Below, piece by piece: positions 31,436 to 39,403 of a DNA stretch of 48,713 bases. The DNA is from a bacterium (GTDB lineage: Bacteria; 4484-113; JAFGCY01), in NCBI GenBank assembly GCA_020849855.1, contig JADZFO010000028.1:1-48713 (forward strand). The letters run 5' to 3'. The position numbers were made by a program, and so were the translations under genes. Every line of letters starts with the position of its first letter. The stretch's first letter is position 1. The notes beneath the pieces were generated by a model. That model did no database searches. It was given only the letters and a program-made list of their open reading frames with translations, and was not told the DNA's origin.

Positions 31436-31783
31436 TTCTCTACTCCTCCTCACATTTCCCTAGCCTGGCAGCAAAAGCTGACCAGCCGTCCGCAGGGAGG
31501 GTGCTTAGAGTTTTGCGAGAAGCACTTAGCTGCTGTTTAGGATATCTAAAGAAAAATGCAATACGCCGCATTTCAGCGCTTACAAAGCAGCTTCGCAGGC
31601 GGCTGTTTATGCTCATGCCTGCAGTGACCGGGGGCCGGCGGCCGGCTTGTCTCGACCGCCCTCAGGACACCGGGGGGCAGGCTGCCGCTTCCCGGCGGCG
31701 GAGCCCTGGACCCGCGACTTAAGCGTCAGTTCCAGGGAGCCCATTCCGCCGCCGCGTTACCGCAGCCTGCCCGGCCCGGCTAC
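31436..31783. other. Intergenic region with short dyads, no gene
   Basis: It holds GTGCTT...AAGCAC (31501-31525) and TTTAG-GATAT-CTAAA (31536-31550), which could act on the promoter of the DUF5666 gene. The part from 31620 to 31783 is very G+C-rich and shows no clear terminator for the VWA gene. Confidence 0.4.
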
Positions 31784-34243
31784 CTAGAGATTTGAATTAG
31801 AGATGGCATCTTTCAGCTCACGCAGCTCGCTGTCGCTGAGCTTGACTTCCTCGACGGTCGTCTCAAGCACCAGCTTATCATTGAGCACGAGGACCACATT
31901 CTCACCCTGAGACAGGTAGTCCCCCAGCTCAGGATACTCAGCCAGCAGCTCAAAGTACTCATCGCTGTAGGCCTGAACCCGGATGTTGCGCTGGGCCTTG
32001 GCTTCATAGCGGGCGTCAACCCATTGATACTGCGCCCGGCCCTGGCTGTCCGGCGCGCCGTCGCCCTGGCGCACGAAGGTCTGGCTGTTGACATAGTTGA
32101 CTGTCGTGTTACTGTCCGCGCTGCCGCCCTTGCGGTCCTGCTCGTTCTTCGGCGCCGGCGCCGGCATGCCATAAGCCGGGTCAAAGATGTTGCCGGGTAC
32201 GCCGCCACCGCCGCCGGCTGTCGCACCGGCGCTCTGGGGAGCCGCCGCATTGTCGGCCGCCTGGTTCATCTGGGCCTGCTTGCTGCGGCCCACCGCCATC
32301 TCACCGGCCTCTTCCTCGCGGGCCGCCAGCATGCCGTCAAGCAGCATCGCGTTGCGCGAGTCGCGGTCGAAGTACATGCCCGGCTCGGTGATCAGATAGC
32401 TGGTATAGGGGGTCACGATGCCAAAGCGGGTGGCCAGGCGGTCGACCTCGTCCACCAGTTCCTTGTTGTCACCCTTCAGCCGGATCTGGTCCAGCAGGAA
32501 GGAGACCTTGCGGGTGGCCCAGAGCCGCGCCACCTGGTTGTGCTGGCGGCCGCTGCTGGGCGTGATGCTGGCGCTGTATGTGCGGCTGGCCCCGCCGTCG
32601 CCGCTGCCGCTCACGCTGACCTTCACGTTGCCCGCCGGTGTACCGCGGTAGCGGCCGCTGATGAACAGCTCGGTGTTGTGGAAGAGGTCCGGCAGCTGGG
32701 CCGGGGTGATGTCGTACTCGTCCAGGCCGTCCAGGTTCAGCTTCAGGTCGATCAGCGCCGGGCTGGCGATCTTGCTGTAGAACTGGCTGACCTTGACCTC
32801 GATGTTCTCGCCTTCGGTGACATAACTGGCAGAGCCGTGGTGGTTATAGCTCAGGCTGTCCAGCAGGGTCGTGTTGACGTCATAGCCCACGCCGAATACA
32901 AAGAGCTTCACGCCGGCGTCGAACTTGCCCTTGGCGTTGGCCACGATGGAATCAATGTTCGTCTCGCCTACCGTCGGCTGGCCGTCCGTGAGGAAGACCA
33001 CATAGCGCGGGCGGCTGTTAACCCCAGCTTTTGCACCAAGCGTATAGTTACCCAGCATCTCAGAGCCCTGGGACAGGGCGGAGTTGATATCAGTGCCGCC
33101 GTCGGCCGTCAGGCCCTCGACCGCGCTGCGCGCAGCCGCGGTGTTATCAGCGCTGGCCGGCCGCATGGCGTCAAAGACGGGGTTAACGCCATCGCTGAAG
33201 TAGATCAGGTTGAAGCGGTCCTCGCGGTTGAGCTGGCCCAGCACATAGCGAAGTGCGCCCTTGGCCTGCTCGATCTTGTCTCCGCTCATCGAGCCGCTCT
33301 TGTCGAAGACAAAGAGCACGTCCTTGGGCACGACCTTCGCTTCCCGCGGCGGCGCGGCCAGCAGGGACAGCAGGAAATATCCGTCCTCGCCCCTGTCGCC
33401 GGGGTAAAGCATCAGGCTCGCGCCGAAGTCGCCCGAGCGGCGGCCGATGTTCAGCGTGAAGTCGTTGCCGAAATGCGTCATGCGGCCCTCATAGGAGCCG
33501 CTGGCCTTCATGTCCCCGTCGCGGTTCACCGACAGCCCGAAGGTCGGGCTGGAGATGGTGCCCAGGGGGAAGCTGCTTTCGATGTTGTATGTCAGGGTGA
33601 AGGGCACGCCGTTGTAGTCTGCGATGCGGCTCCAACCGGCCCAGCGCAGCGGCAGCAGGTAGCTCTGCAGTTCGCTGCTTCCGGAGAGGGTCTGGCTGAA
33701 GCTGACCTCAACCGTGCGGCTCTGGCCGGGCTGGAAGGGGAAGACCGCCACCGAGAAGGTGGTGGAGTTGATGTACTCCAGAAGGCCCGGGTCGCGCATC
33801 TTGCGCACGATGTCCTCATAGACCCGCCGGGCTTCATCCTTCGGCAGGGTCTGGGGCTCCAGGCGCTGGTCGCCGTCGATCAGGGCAAAGCCGCTGACAT
33901 TCGCCCCCGCCGGGAGCGGCAGCATGTACTGGCCCTCGGCGACCCACTGGTTATCGTTGCGCAGGGTCTGGCGGATGGTCGTGCTGGCCACGCCGCCGGT
34001 GACCTTAATATCCACCTTCATATCCGTCAGGGTCAGGTCGCGCTGGATGATCGGATGCTGCGGGGGGATCGGTACCGGGAGCGGCGGGGGCGGGACATGC
34101 CGCCCGTTCTGGGCCCGGGCCACTGTGTAGGCCAGGCCGAAGCCAAGGCCCAGGACAGCAATGATCAGGGCCAGTCGGGTGATGTGGTAGATTTCCGTGC
34201 CGCGCGGGGGCCGCGGGGAGTCGTGTTTTTTCGGGCTTGGCAT
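31784..34243 (-). CDS. VIT and VWA domain protein, membrane-anchored
   Basis: 819 residues. One N-terminal transmembrane helix (ALIIAVLGLGFGLAYTVA) is followed by a Pro-rich spacer, a VIT domain (about 65-200, with QTLRNDNQWVAEGQYMLPLP and LPKDEARRVYEDI) and a VWA domain with an intact metal-ion-dependent adhesion site, FVFDKSGSMSGD (D314) and later FLTDGQPTVG. The C-terminal 250 residues are less conserved and include a Gln/Asn/Ala/Gly-rich linker. VIT-VWA proteins resemble inter-alpha-trypsin inhibitor heavy chains and are probably extracytoplasmic adhesion or scaffold proteins. GGGAGGGCGG precedes the ATG. Divergent from the large secreted protein. Confidence 0.88.
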   Translation of the reverse strand: MPSPKKHDSPRPPRGTEIYHITRLALIIAVLGLGFGLAYTVARAQNGRHVPPPPLPVPIPPQHPIIQRDLTLTDMKVDIKVTGGVASTTIRQTLRNDNQWVAEGQYMLPLPAGANVSGFALIDGDQRLEPQTLPKDEARRVYEDIVRKMRDPGLLEYINSTTFSVAVFPFQPGQSRTVEVSFSQTLSGSSELQSYLLPLRWAGWSRIADYNGVPFTLTYNIESSFPLGTISSPTFGLSVNRDGDMKASGSYEGRMTHFGNDFTLNIGRRSGDFGASLMLYPGDRGEDGYFLLSLLAAPPREAKVVPKDVLFVFDKSGSMSGDKIEQAKGALRYVLGQLNREDRFNLIYFSDGVNPVFDAMRPASADNTAAARSAVEGLTADGGTDINSALSQGSEMLGNYTLGAKAGVNSRPRYVVFLTDGQPTVGETNIDSIVANAKGKFDAGVKLFVFGVGYDVNTTLLDSLSYNHHGSASYVTEGENIEVKVSQFYSKIASPALIDLKLNLDGLDEYDITPAQLPDLFHNTELFISGRYRGTPAGNVKVSVSGSGDGGASRTYSASITPSSGRQHNQVARLWATRKVSFLLDQIRLKGDNKELVDEVDRLATRFGIVTPYTSYLITEPGMYFDRDSRNAMLLDGMLAAREEEAGEMAVGRSKQAQMNQAADNAAAPQSAGATAGGGGGVPGNIFDPAYGMPAPAPKNEQDRKGGSADSNTTVNYVNSQTFVRQGDGAPDSQGRAQYQWVDARYEAKAQRNIRVQAYSDEYFELLAEYPELGDYLSQGENVVLVLNDKLVLETTVEEVKLSDSELRELKDAISNSNL

Positions 34244-34347
34244 AACCGCCCTCCCATATCAGATGCGTGTCTGACTTACTCGCCTGAGCGCCTGTTCAAG
34301 TCTTTGGCCTGCCAGGAATGAACATAGGCTATCACGCTCGCGTTGAC

Positions 34348-34353
34348 TATAAT
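34348..34353 (+). promoter_or_regulatory. TATAAT -10 for the large secreted protein
   Basis: Consensus -10 about 31 bp before the ATG at 34385, in the 141-bp divergent gap with the VWA gene. The -35 is poor, and there is no clear Shine-Dalgarno sequence before the ATG. Confidence 0.45.
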
Positions 34354-34384
34354 CGGGCCCTCATTGCGGTTCCACTGCGTCATC

Positions 34385-36499
34385 ATGCGAAATCTGATCT
34401 GGCTCATAGCGCTTTTTATCTGCGTCTGCGCCTTCGCCCCCGTGCAGGCGGAACAGTCCCGCAGCATCCGGGTGGAAGTCCGCCGCCAGCGCACGCGCGA
34501 CGACGTGGCGATCCTCAGCCTGATCGTCAACGACCGCTCGGCCCTGCGCCTGCCGCGGGCCAACGCGCCCAGCGGCTCGCTGGAGCGGCGGCTTTCGGCC
34601 GCGGCCACGGTGCTCAGCCGGGCCTACCGCGCCGACGAGCTGGACTTCGCGGTGCAGGAGAACGACGAGGGCCACGCCGAGCTGCTGCTTAACGGCGAGC
34701 TGGTGCTGTCCGCCTCGCCGGATGAAGCGGCCCTGCTGGGCCAGAGCGCCATTGAGCTCGCCGCGCTGTGGCAGCGCAACCTGGAGCTGGCTCTGGGCCT
34801 GGAGGCCGAGGCTGCCGAGCCGGCTGCCGACAGCGGATCAAACGGCAGCAATGGCGCGCAGGAAAGCGCCGAGCGCTTCAGCATGAAGGATGTCCCGCAG
34901 GGTGATCCTGAAAGCGCTCAGGAAGGCACGGCCGAAGAGAACCCCGAAGGCGGGGCGGCACAGCCTGAGGCTAAGGCCAAAACGCAGCCAAAAACGCAGC
35001 CAAAAACGGAGCCTAAGGCCCCGACCGGCGGTAAGGCCGGCGCCAAAGCCCGGCCCGCCCAGCCGCAGGACCAGACGAATGCCGACGGGGGTGATGAGTC
35101 GGCGGAACCGAAGTATGTCCAGACCAGCACCGGCCGCGTTGGCCTGGGCGGCGTGCAGGACATCAGCCTCAGCGCCCTGGCGCCCGACCCGGCATTCCAG
35201 CGCCTAATGGTCTCCCTGGGCCACCGGCCCTATGAGCCGCCGCTTGAAACCCGCTACAACAGTATCAGCGCCCCGGCGGAACTGACGGCAGTGGTCACCG
35301 GCCCGGCCAGTGAGGATGCCGCCCGCATCGCCGTTGAGTGGGCCCTCAGGGCCCAGGCCGGCGTGCCCCTCAGCTCCCGGGTGTCCTGGCGCGGCGCCCT
35401 GCTGAGCCCGGAAGAAATCGCCGAGCTGCCCAAGGCCAGGCTCAAGGAAATGAAGGCCCTTTTTGGCGACCAGCCCCTGCGCGCCGATGTGCCGATCCTC
35501 GCCACCGCGCCGGGCAAGAGCCGCACCGTCAGCCTGGATTACACCATCTCCAGCATCGGCGAGCCGGTCAGCGGCATAGCCAAAGTCAAGATTGAGAACC
35601 GCGGTTTCAAGCTGCCGCGGGAGAGCTATACCTGGTTCTCCAACGCCCCGGAGGGCGTGAAGCAGCCCCAGCTGCTTTACTACGCCGACCTGCCCGTGGG
35701 CGTCTCCGGCCGCCTCGTTTACCACCACCAGAACCAGGGCGACCAGAACCTGCAGTTCTTCGCCCGCCTGGTCAACGAGACCTCCGAGGTCGGGGCGGTG
35801 CATGTCATCCCCGGCTCCTGCGCCCCGGACATCAACACCTACTTCGTCGGCTACAAGAGCTGCGAGAACTTCTGGGCCAACCTCAACACCGGCGCCGGCT
35901 ATGTGCTGCGTATCCCGCCCGGCGCGCAGGCGCTGCTGGTGGGTCAGGCCCTGCCCCGCGGCTATACCTCATCGGGCTACTACAAGCTGACCAACCTCGC
36001 CTCCTGCAACCTGCGCATCGAGACCGTCGTGCTGGAAGCCGGGCACTTCCCCGCCGAGCATGCCTACAGCCGCACGGATCTGGCCTCCAGCATGGTCTAC
36101 CCGGAGCCCTATTACAGCGAATCGCGCGAGTGGAGCACCGGCGACGACTGGCTTTACCTGCGCCTGGGCCAGAACGCGCCCCAGGACCTGGCCGGCCGCA
36201 CCATCCTGCACGGCATGTACGGCATGACCCACAGCTATACCGTGGACGTGACCAACACGCGCTCGACGCCCGCCACCGTTTATGTCGTGCTGCGCGGCTC
36301 GGCCGGCGAGGTCAAAGGCCAGTTCTTCATCAACGACAAATATGTGGTCAGCCAGCTGGTGAAGGGCGGCGACGAGCAGCTCATGGATCAGGTGACCCTG
36401 CAGCCCGGCGCCAGCAAGCGCCTGAAGATCGTCGGCATCCCGCTCAATGGCGGCTTCTACCCGGCCAGCATCATCATCCGAGATACGAAGATGCCTTAG
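34385..36499 (+). CDS. Large secreted protein of unknown function
   Basis: 704 residues with a cleavable signal peptide (MRNLIWLIALFICVCAFAPVQA). Residues about 25-140 form a conserved-looking alpha/beta domain. Residues about 145-245 are a low-complexity linker (Glu/Ala/Gly-rich, then KTQPKTQPKTEPK). The C-terminal 450 residues are beta-rich with few Cys. No enzyme motif is seen. The frame opens at an earlier TTG (34343), but the ATG gives the proper signal. It diverges from the VIT/VWA gene, so a shared role at the cell surface is possible. Confidence 0.75.
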   Translation: MRNLIWLIALFICVCAFAPVQAEQSRSIRVEVRRQRTRDDVAILSLIVNDRSALRLPRANAPSGSLERRLSAAATVLSRAYRADELDFAVQENDEGHAELLLNGELVLSASPDEAALLGQSAIELAALWQRNLELALGLEAEAAEPAADSGSNGSNGAQESAERFSMKDVPQGDPESAQEGTAEENPEGGAAQPEAKAKTQPKTQPKTEPKAPTGGKAGAKARPAQPQDQTNADGGDESAEPKYVQTSTGRVGLGGVQDISLSALAPDPAFQRLMVSLGHRPYEPPLETRYNSISAPAELTAVVTGPASEDAARIAVEWALRAQAGVPLSSRVSWRGALLSPEEIAELPKARLKEMKALFGDQPLRADVPILATAPGKSRTVSLDYTISSIGEPVSGIAKVKIENRGFKLPRESYTWFSNAPEGVKQPQLLYYADLPVGVSGRLVYHHQNQGDQNLQFFARLVNETSEVGAVHVIPGSCAPDINTYFVGYKSCENFWANLNTGAGYVLRIPPGAQALLVGQALPRGYTSSGYYKLTNLASCNLRIETVVLEAGHFPAEHAYSRTDLASSMVYPEPYYSESREWSTGDDWLYLRLGQNAPQDLAGRTILHGMYGMTHSYTVDVTNTRSTPATVYVVLRGSAGEVKGQFFINDKYVVSQLVKGGDEQLMDQVTLQPGASKRLKIVGIPLNGGFYPASIIIRDTKMP

Positions 36500-36504
36500 T
36501 CTCA

Positions 36505-36575
36505 TGTAGGGGCGCGTGGAGCGCGCCCGTCTTTGGATGCACACAGAGCAACAGAGTGAAAGGAGTATCACAGAG
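36505..36575 (+). repeat. 70-bp composite repeat, left of kptA
   Basis: TGTAGGGGCGCG...GCGCGCCCGTCTTTGGAT followed by CACAGAGCAACAGAGTGAAA and TCACAGAG. The same order recurs at 37284-37352 with only a few differences. The hairpin arms are GGGCGCG/CGCGCCC. The rest of the 175-bp gap holds more CTCTGT/CAGAG traces. Confidence 0.8.
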
Positions 36576-36662
36576 TCTGAGAAGTACATTGCTCTGTAAG
36601 ACGCCCTGGGTCTGCATTTCTCTGTAGAACTCATTAGACTCCATCTCTCTGTGTGAATCTTC

Positions 36663-36668
36663 TAAACT
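36663..36668 (+). promoter_or_regulatory. Candidate -10 (TAAACT) 6 bp before kptA
   Basis: Fits TAnnnT with the same 6-bp gap to the start codon as znuA and lnt. No Shine-Dalgarno sequence. Confidence 0.4.
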
Positions 36669-36674
36669 CTTCTC

Positions 36675-37226
36675 ATGGACCGTCGCGATATCGAGCTCAG
36701 CAAATACCTCAGCCTGATCCTGCGGCATCAGCCTGAACTGGCTGGACTCAGCCTGGACCGCGAGGGATGGGCCGAGATCGAGGCCCTGCTGGCCGGCGCG
36801 GCCAGCCGTGGACGCCGGATCAGCCGCGAGCAGCTCGAGCGCGTGGTGGCCGACAACGACAAGCAGCGTTTTGCTGTCTCGCCGGACGGCCTGCGGATCC
36901 GCGCGGTGCAGGGGCACTCAGCTCGCGATGTCAGCATCTCTTATGAGCCGCAGACGCCGCCCAAAGTGCTGTACCACGGCACCGCGAAGCGCTTCCTGGA
37001 ATCGATCCTGGCCGAGGGCCTGCGCCCCGGCCGGCGGCAGCATGTGCACCTCTCGGTGGATACGGCGACTGCGACCAGCGTCGGCCGGCGCTATGGCGTG
37101 CCGGTTGTGCTGCGCATCGCCGCGCTGTGCCTGCACGCGGGCGGGCATGAGTTCTACTGCGCCGAAAACGGCGTCTGGCTGACCGACCGCGTGCCGGTTG
37201 AAGCGATCACGCTCCACGACCTGTAG
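36675..37226 (+). CDS. kptA: RNA 2'-phosphotransferase Tpt1/KptA
   Basis: 183 residues, the usual bacterial size. Visible family marks are [30 protein letters not shown] and IRAVQGHS in the N-terminal domain, and [18 protein letters not shown] in the ADP-ribosyltransferase-like C-terminal domain. The family moves an internal RNA 2'-phosphate to NAD+, as in eukaryotic tRNA splicing. Most bacteria lack such splicing, so the role here is unclear. The gene is bracketed by 70-bp direct repeats, and its TAG stop lies in the hairpin repeat that follows (TGTAGGGG). Confidence 0.93.
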   Translation: MDRRDIELSKYLSLILRHQPELAGLSLDREGWAEIEALLAGAASRGRRISREQLERVVADNDKQRFAVSPDGLRIRAVQGHSARDVSISYEPQTPPKVLYHGTAKRFLESILAEGLRPGRRQHVHLSVDTATATSVGRRYGVPVVLRIAALCLHAGGHEFYCAENGVWLTDRVPVEAITLHDL

Positions 37227-37352
37227 GGGCGCGTGGAGCGCGCCCGTCTTTCTTGTAGGGGGGAGGCTTGTCCTCCCCCGGATTGCAGGGGCGCGTGGAG
37301 CGCGCCCGTCTTCGGATTCACAAGAGCAACAGAGTGAAAGGAGTTCACAGAG
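37222..37352 (+). repeat. Three consecutive hairpin repeats and CAGAG tract, right of kptA
   Basis: TGTAGGGGCGCG hairpin (37222-37251), a TGTAGGGGGGAGG-CTTGT-CCTCCCCC hairpin (37254-37281), and the 70-bp composite (37284-37352) matching 36505-36575. They begin at the kptA stop codon. Confidence 0.8.
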
Positions 37353-37612
37353 GCTTTGTGCCAAGCTCATGACCGAGCCGGTAGCGCCGCACTCAGTGGC
37401 GGCGCAGCGATGGCAGCGGCCTCGATGCAGGGATTCAGGAGATCAACCACCAAGGCACAAAGGCACTAAGAAATCCGAGAGCCGATGCTCGCCTGCAACA
37501 CGCCCTTCGCAGTTTTCGCGCCCTTTGCGGTCAACTACCCCGCAACGAAGGCCGCGCCTTGCCTGGCTCGGCACGGACCGTCGCCGCTGCGCGGCGCTAA
37601 GTCAACTTTAGG
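37353..37612. other. Intergenic repeat debris, no gene
   Basis: Contains GGTAGCGCCGC-ACTCAGTG-GCGGCGC (about 37379-37404, same family as after copA) and degenerate GGCACAAAGGCACTAAG and CGCAGTTTTCGCGCCCTTTGCGG stretches. No open frame in it looks coding. Confidence 0.5.
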
Positions 37613-38173
37613 CTACTCGTCCAACATCTCGCACATCCGTGCAAGTCGCGCCGATTGGGGTAGGCTCTCGACACGAATACTGTAGCCATAGGTAACGCAC
37701 TCAATGGCGCCGTCATGGAAAGTGAAAATCAGGTGCCGCAGGCCCTCAAATTGCTCTGGATCATGGCTGTGATGAACTGAGTTTATCCGCTCGAGCGCCT
37801 TTGGCAAATCAGATCCCAGGACCTCATATACGCCGTAAGACCCAAGTCCCCGCTCATATAGGGGATGTCCATGCAGGGCCTCATCATTAGGTCCGCCCAA
37901 CAGCAGCAGATCGGCCGAGAATGACACAAAGGCCGTCGCTGGAGCCTCTCTTTCTGTCACACAGCGAGCTTCCTTAAAGCCGATTGCGTTTCCTTGCTCG
38001 TTGCGCACCACGTTTGGATCGTCCGGCGCGATTCTTTCGGTCAGCAGGTAGCTTAGAATCACATGGCATCCGTCAGAAATCACCAGCGGCATCGGTGCTC
38101 CGGTGCTTTGCTGTGGGAAGTCATCAAGCTCTACGACTCTCTCGTTGCCTGTGCTTAGGTAGTATCCTTGCAT
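37613..38173 (-). CDS. Orphan cytoplasmic protein 2, A+T-richer than its surroundings
   Basis: 186 residues without signal peptide or membrane helix. The composition is acidic, with motifs such as MPLVISDGCHVILSYLL and HDGAIECVTYGYSIRV that I cannot place in a family. Base composition and codon use are closer to orphan 1 than to neighbours. It is bracketed by CAGAG/GTTCAC repeats in opposite orientations (37312-37352 and 38224-38274). GGAG lies 7 bp before the ATG. Possibly acquired; the function is unknown. Confidence 0.62.
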   Translation of the reverse strand: MQGYYLSTGNERVVELDDFPQQSTGAPMPLVISDGCHVILSYLLTERIAPDDPNVVRNEQGNAIGFKEARCVTEREAPATAFVSFSADLLLLGGPNDEALHGHPLYERGLGSYGVYEVLGSDLPKALERINSVHHSHDPEQFEGLRHLIFTFHDGAIECVTYGYSIRVESLPQSARLARMCEMLDE

Positions 38174-38223
38174 TAGGAGGCTCCGCAGTGCTGACTTGTG
38201 AGCTTAAGAGGGCGCATCGAATA

Positions 38224-38274
38224 ATTGATAATCTCTGTGAACCTCGGTTCACTCAGTTAACTCAGTGTGGATCG
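38224..38274 (-). repeat. 52-bp CAGAG/GTTCAC repeat, reverse copy
   Basis: The reverse complement matches 26768-26819 along its length, with GAGTTAAC, GAGTGAAC and GAGGTTCACAGAGA identical. It lies between orphan 2 and the Cys-repeat gene. Confidence 0.75.
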
Positions 38275-38282
38275 ATTCTCCC

Positions 38283-38789
38283 CTAGTCCGCCCAGCTGCT
38301 GTGCTCATGGCATTCGCAGCTGCAGCCCGCGTCGGGCGCGATCAGCTCGCGGCCGCCGGTAAGCTCGATGCTGCAGTCGCAGCAGACTTCCGGCTTAACC
38401 ACCACCGCCGGCTTGTGGCAGGTGCAGAGCTCCGGCAGGCAGGGCGCGCAGGGCACATAGGGCGTCACCGGCTTGTGGCAGCCACCAAGCTCGGGCAGAC
38501 AGGGCGCGCAGGGCTTGTAGGGCGTAACACAGCGGTGGCACTGGGCATGGCACTTCGGCCTGAAGCTGTGGCAGCGCTCGATGATCTGATGGCAGCAGTC
38601 CCGGGCGTCCTGCGCCTGCGTGTCGGCCATCGCTTCCGCCGCCTCGCTGTAGGCACTGGCCGCCACCGGCGTGTCAGACCAGGCGCCCAGCTCGCTCGGG
38701 CTGGCTGCGCTCTGCTCCGCTGCCTGCGCGCCAAAGGGCAGGGCCAGCAGGGGCAGCAGGAGGATCAGGCTGAGCAGCAGCTTGCGCAC
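38283..38789 (-). CDS. Secreted Cys/His-rich protein with tandem CHKP...CAPCLPEL repeats
   Basis: 168 residues from GTG at 38789, which gives a clean signal peptide (VRKLLLSLILLLPLLALPFGAQA) and lies 6 bp after TACAAT. The mature protein has about 18 Cys, mostly in CxxC, CxxxCH or CH pairs. Two 20-residue tandem units read CHKP-VTPY-x-PCAPCLPEL. A later segment has CCDCS and CSCECHEH. Such content suggests metal binding or dense disulfides outside the cytoplasm. CxxCH heme sites are not clearly present apart from CHAQCH-type overlaps. I recognise no family. Confidence 0.7.
   Translation of the reverse strand: MRKLLLSLILLLPLLALPFGAQAAEQSAASPSELGAWSDTPVAASAYSEAAEAMADTQAQDARDCCHQIIERCHSFRPKCHAQCHRCVTPYKPCAPCLPELGGCHKPVTPYVPCAPCLPELCTCHKPAVVVKPEVCCDCSIELTGGRELIAPDAGCSCECHEHSSWAD
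38409..38528 (-). repeat. Two 60-bp tandem repeats inside the Cys-rich gene
   Basis: Units 38409-38468 and 38469-38528 each encode 20 residues. Differences are concentrated in a few codons. Confidence 0.8.
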
Positions 38790-38795
38790 AGGCTG

Positions 38796-38801
38796 ATTGT
38801 A
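38796..38801 (-). promoter_or_regulatory. Candidate -10 (TACAAT) 6 bp before the Cys-rich gene
   Basis: Supports the GTG start at 38789 and a leaderless transcript. An upstream TTG at 38816 would lie before the predicted start point. Confidence 0.45.
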
Positions 38802-38849
38802 GCAGCGGCCTGCCAAAGCTTAATTACGGGCTCTGCTGGCAATTTATCT

Positions 38850-38871
38850 AAGCATGTGTTATGCTTTTTTT
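38850..38871 (+). other. AAGCAT/ATGCTT hairpin followed by T-run, upstream of the RRM gene
   Basis: A 6-bp A+T-rich stem with a 5-nt loop and a run of T. No plus-strand gene ends nearby. It could be a weak terminator of a leader RNA or part of a cold-responsive leader. A GC hairpin CGCCGC-TT-GCGGCG follows at about 38878. Confidence 0.35.
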
Positions 38872-39011
38872 GATGGACGCCGCTTGCGGCGCGCACTCCT
38901 TCTTGATTACCGCCGTTTAGCCGGCCCCGCAGACACGGGTTTGCCGCTGGATGAATCGCCGTAACCACTAACTGTGCTCATCAAATCAGTATCATTCTGA
39001 GGAGATCAGCG

Positions 39012-39275
39012 ATGAAAATCTATGCTGGCAACCTGACCCCCGAGACCACCGAAACCCAGCTTAGCGCGGCTTTCGCCGCGCATGGCGCGGTTGAACGCAG
39101 CCACATTGCCACCGAGAAGGAAACCGGTACCTCCAAGGGTTTCGGCTTCGTCGAGATGCTCAATGACAGCGAGGCCCAGACCGCCATCACGGCCCTGGAC
39201 GGCAGCCAGCTCAACGGCCAGACCATCAAGGTCAATGAGGCCCGGCAGAAGCCCAAGGAAGCGGCCGGCAACTAG
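39012..39275 (+). CDS. Small RNA-binding protein with one RRM domain
   Basis: 87 residues consisting of a single RNA recognition motif: RNP2 IYAGNL at the N-terminus and RNP1 SKGFGFVEM near residues 44-52. Single-RRM bacterial proteins of this type bind single-stranded RNA and are often cold-induced. A strong GAGGAGA site precedes the ATG, and a good terminator follows, so it is probably a monocistronic, well-expressed gene. Confidence 0.93.
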   Translation: MKIYAGNLTPETTETQLSAAFAAHGAVERSHIATEKETGTSKGFGFVEMLNDSEAQTAITALDGSQLNGQTIKVNEARQKPKEAAGN

Positions 39276-39339
39276 CAGCCGCAGCCCGCTTGCTGGTCCG
39301 CTGACCCGGACCGCATGGGGCATGACTGAGCTTGATCAG

Positions 39340-39368
39340 AAAGGGGTCGGCCACTGGCCGGCCCTTTT
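39340..39368 (+). terminator. Intrinsic terminator of the RRM gene
   Basis: AAAGGGG...GGCC-ACT-GGCC...CCCTTTTCTTT: a paired stem ending in a T-rich tail, 65 bp after the stop codon. Confidence 0.75.
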
Positions 39369-39403
39369 CTTTGCCTGGGATACCGCCTGGGTTAGCGCCT
39401 GGG

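Noticed and set aside
38988-39012. TATCAT before the RRM gene as another leaderless -10
   Set aside because: The gap to the ATG is 16 bp and a strong GAGGAGA site lies between, so it does not fit the 6-8 bp class.
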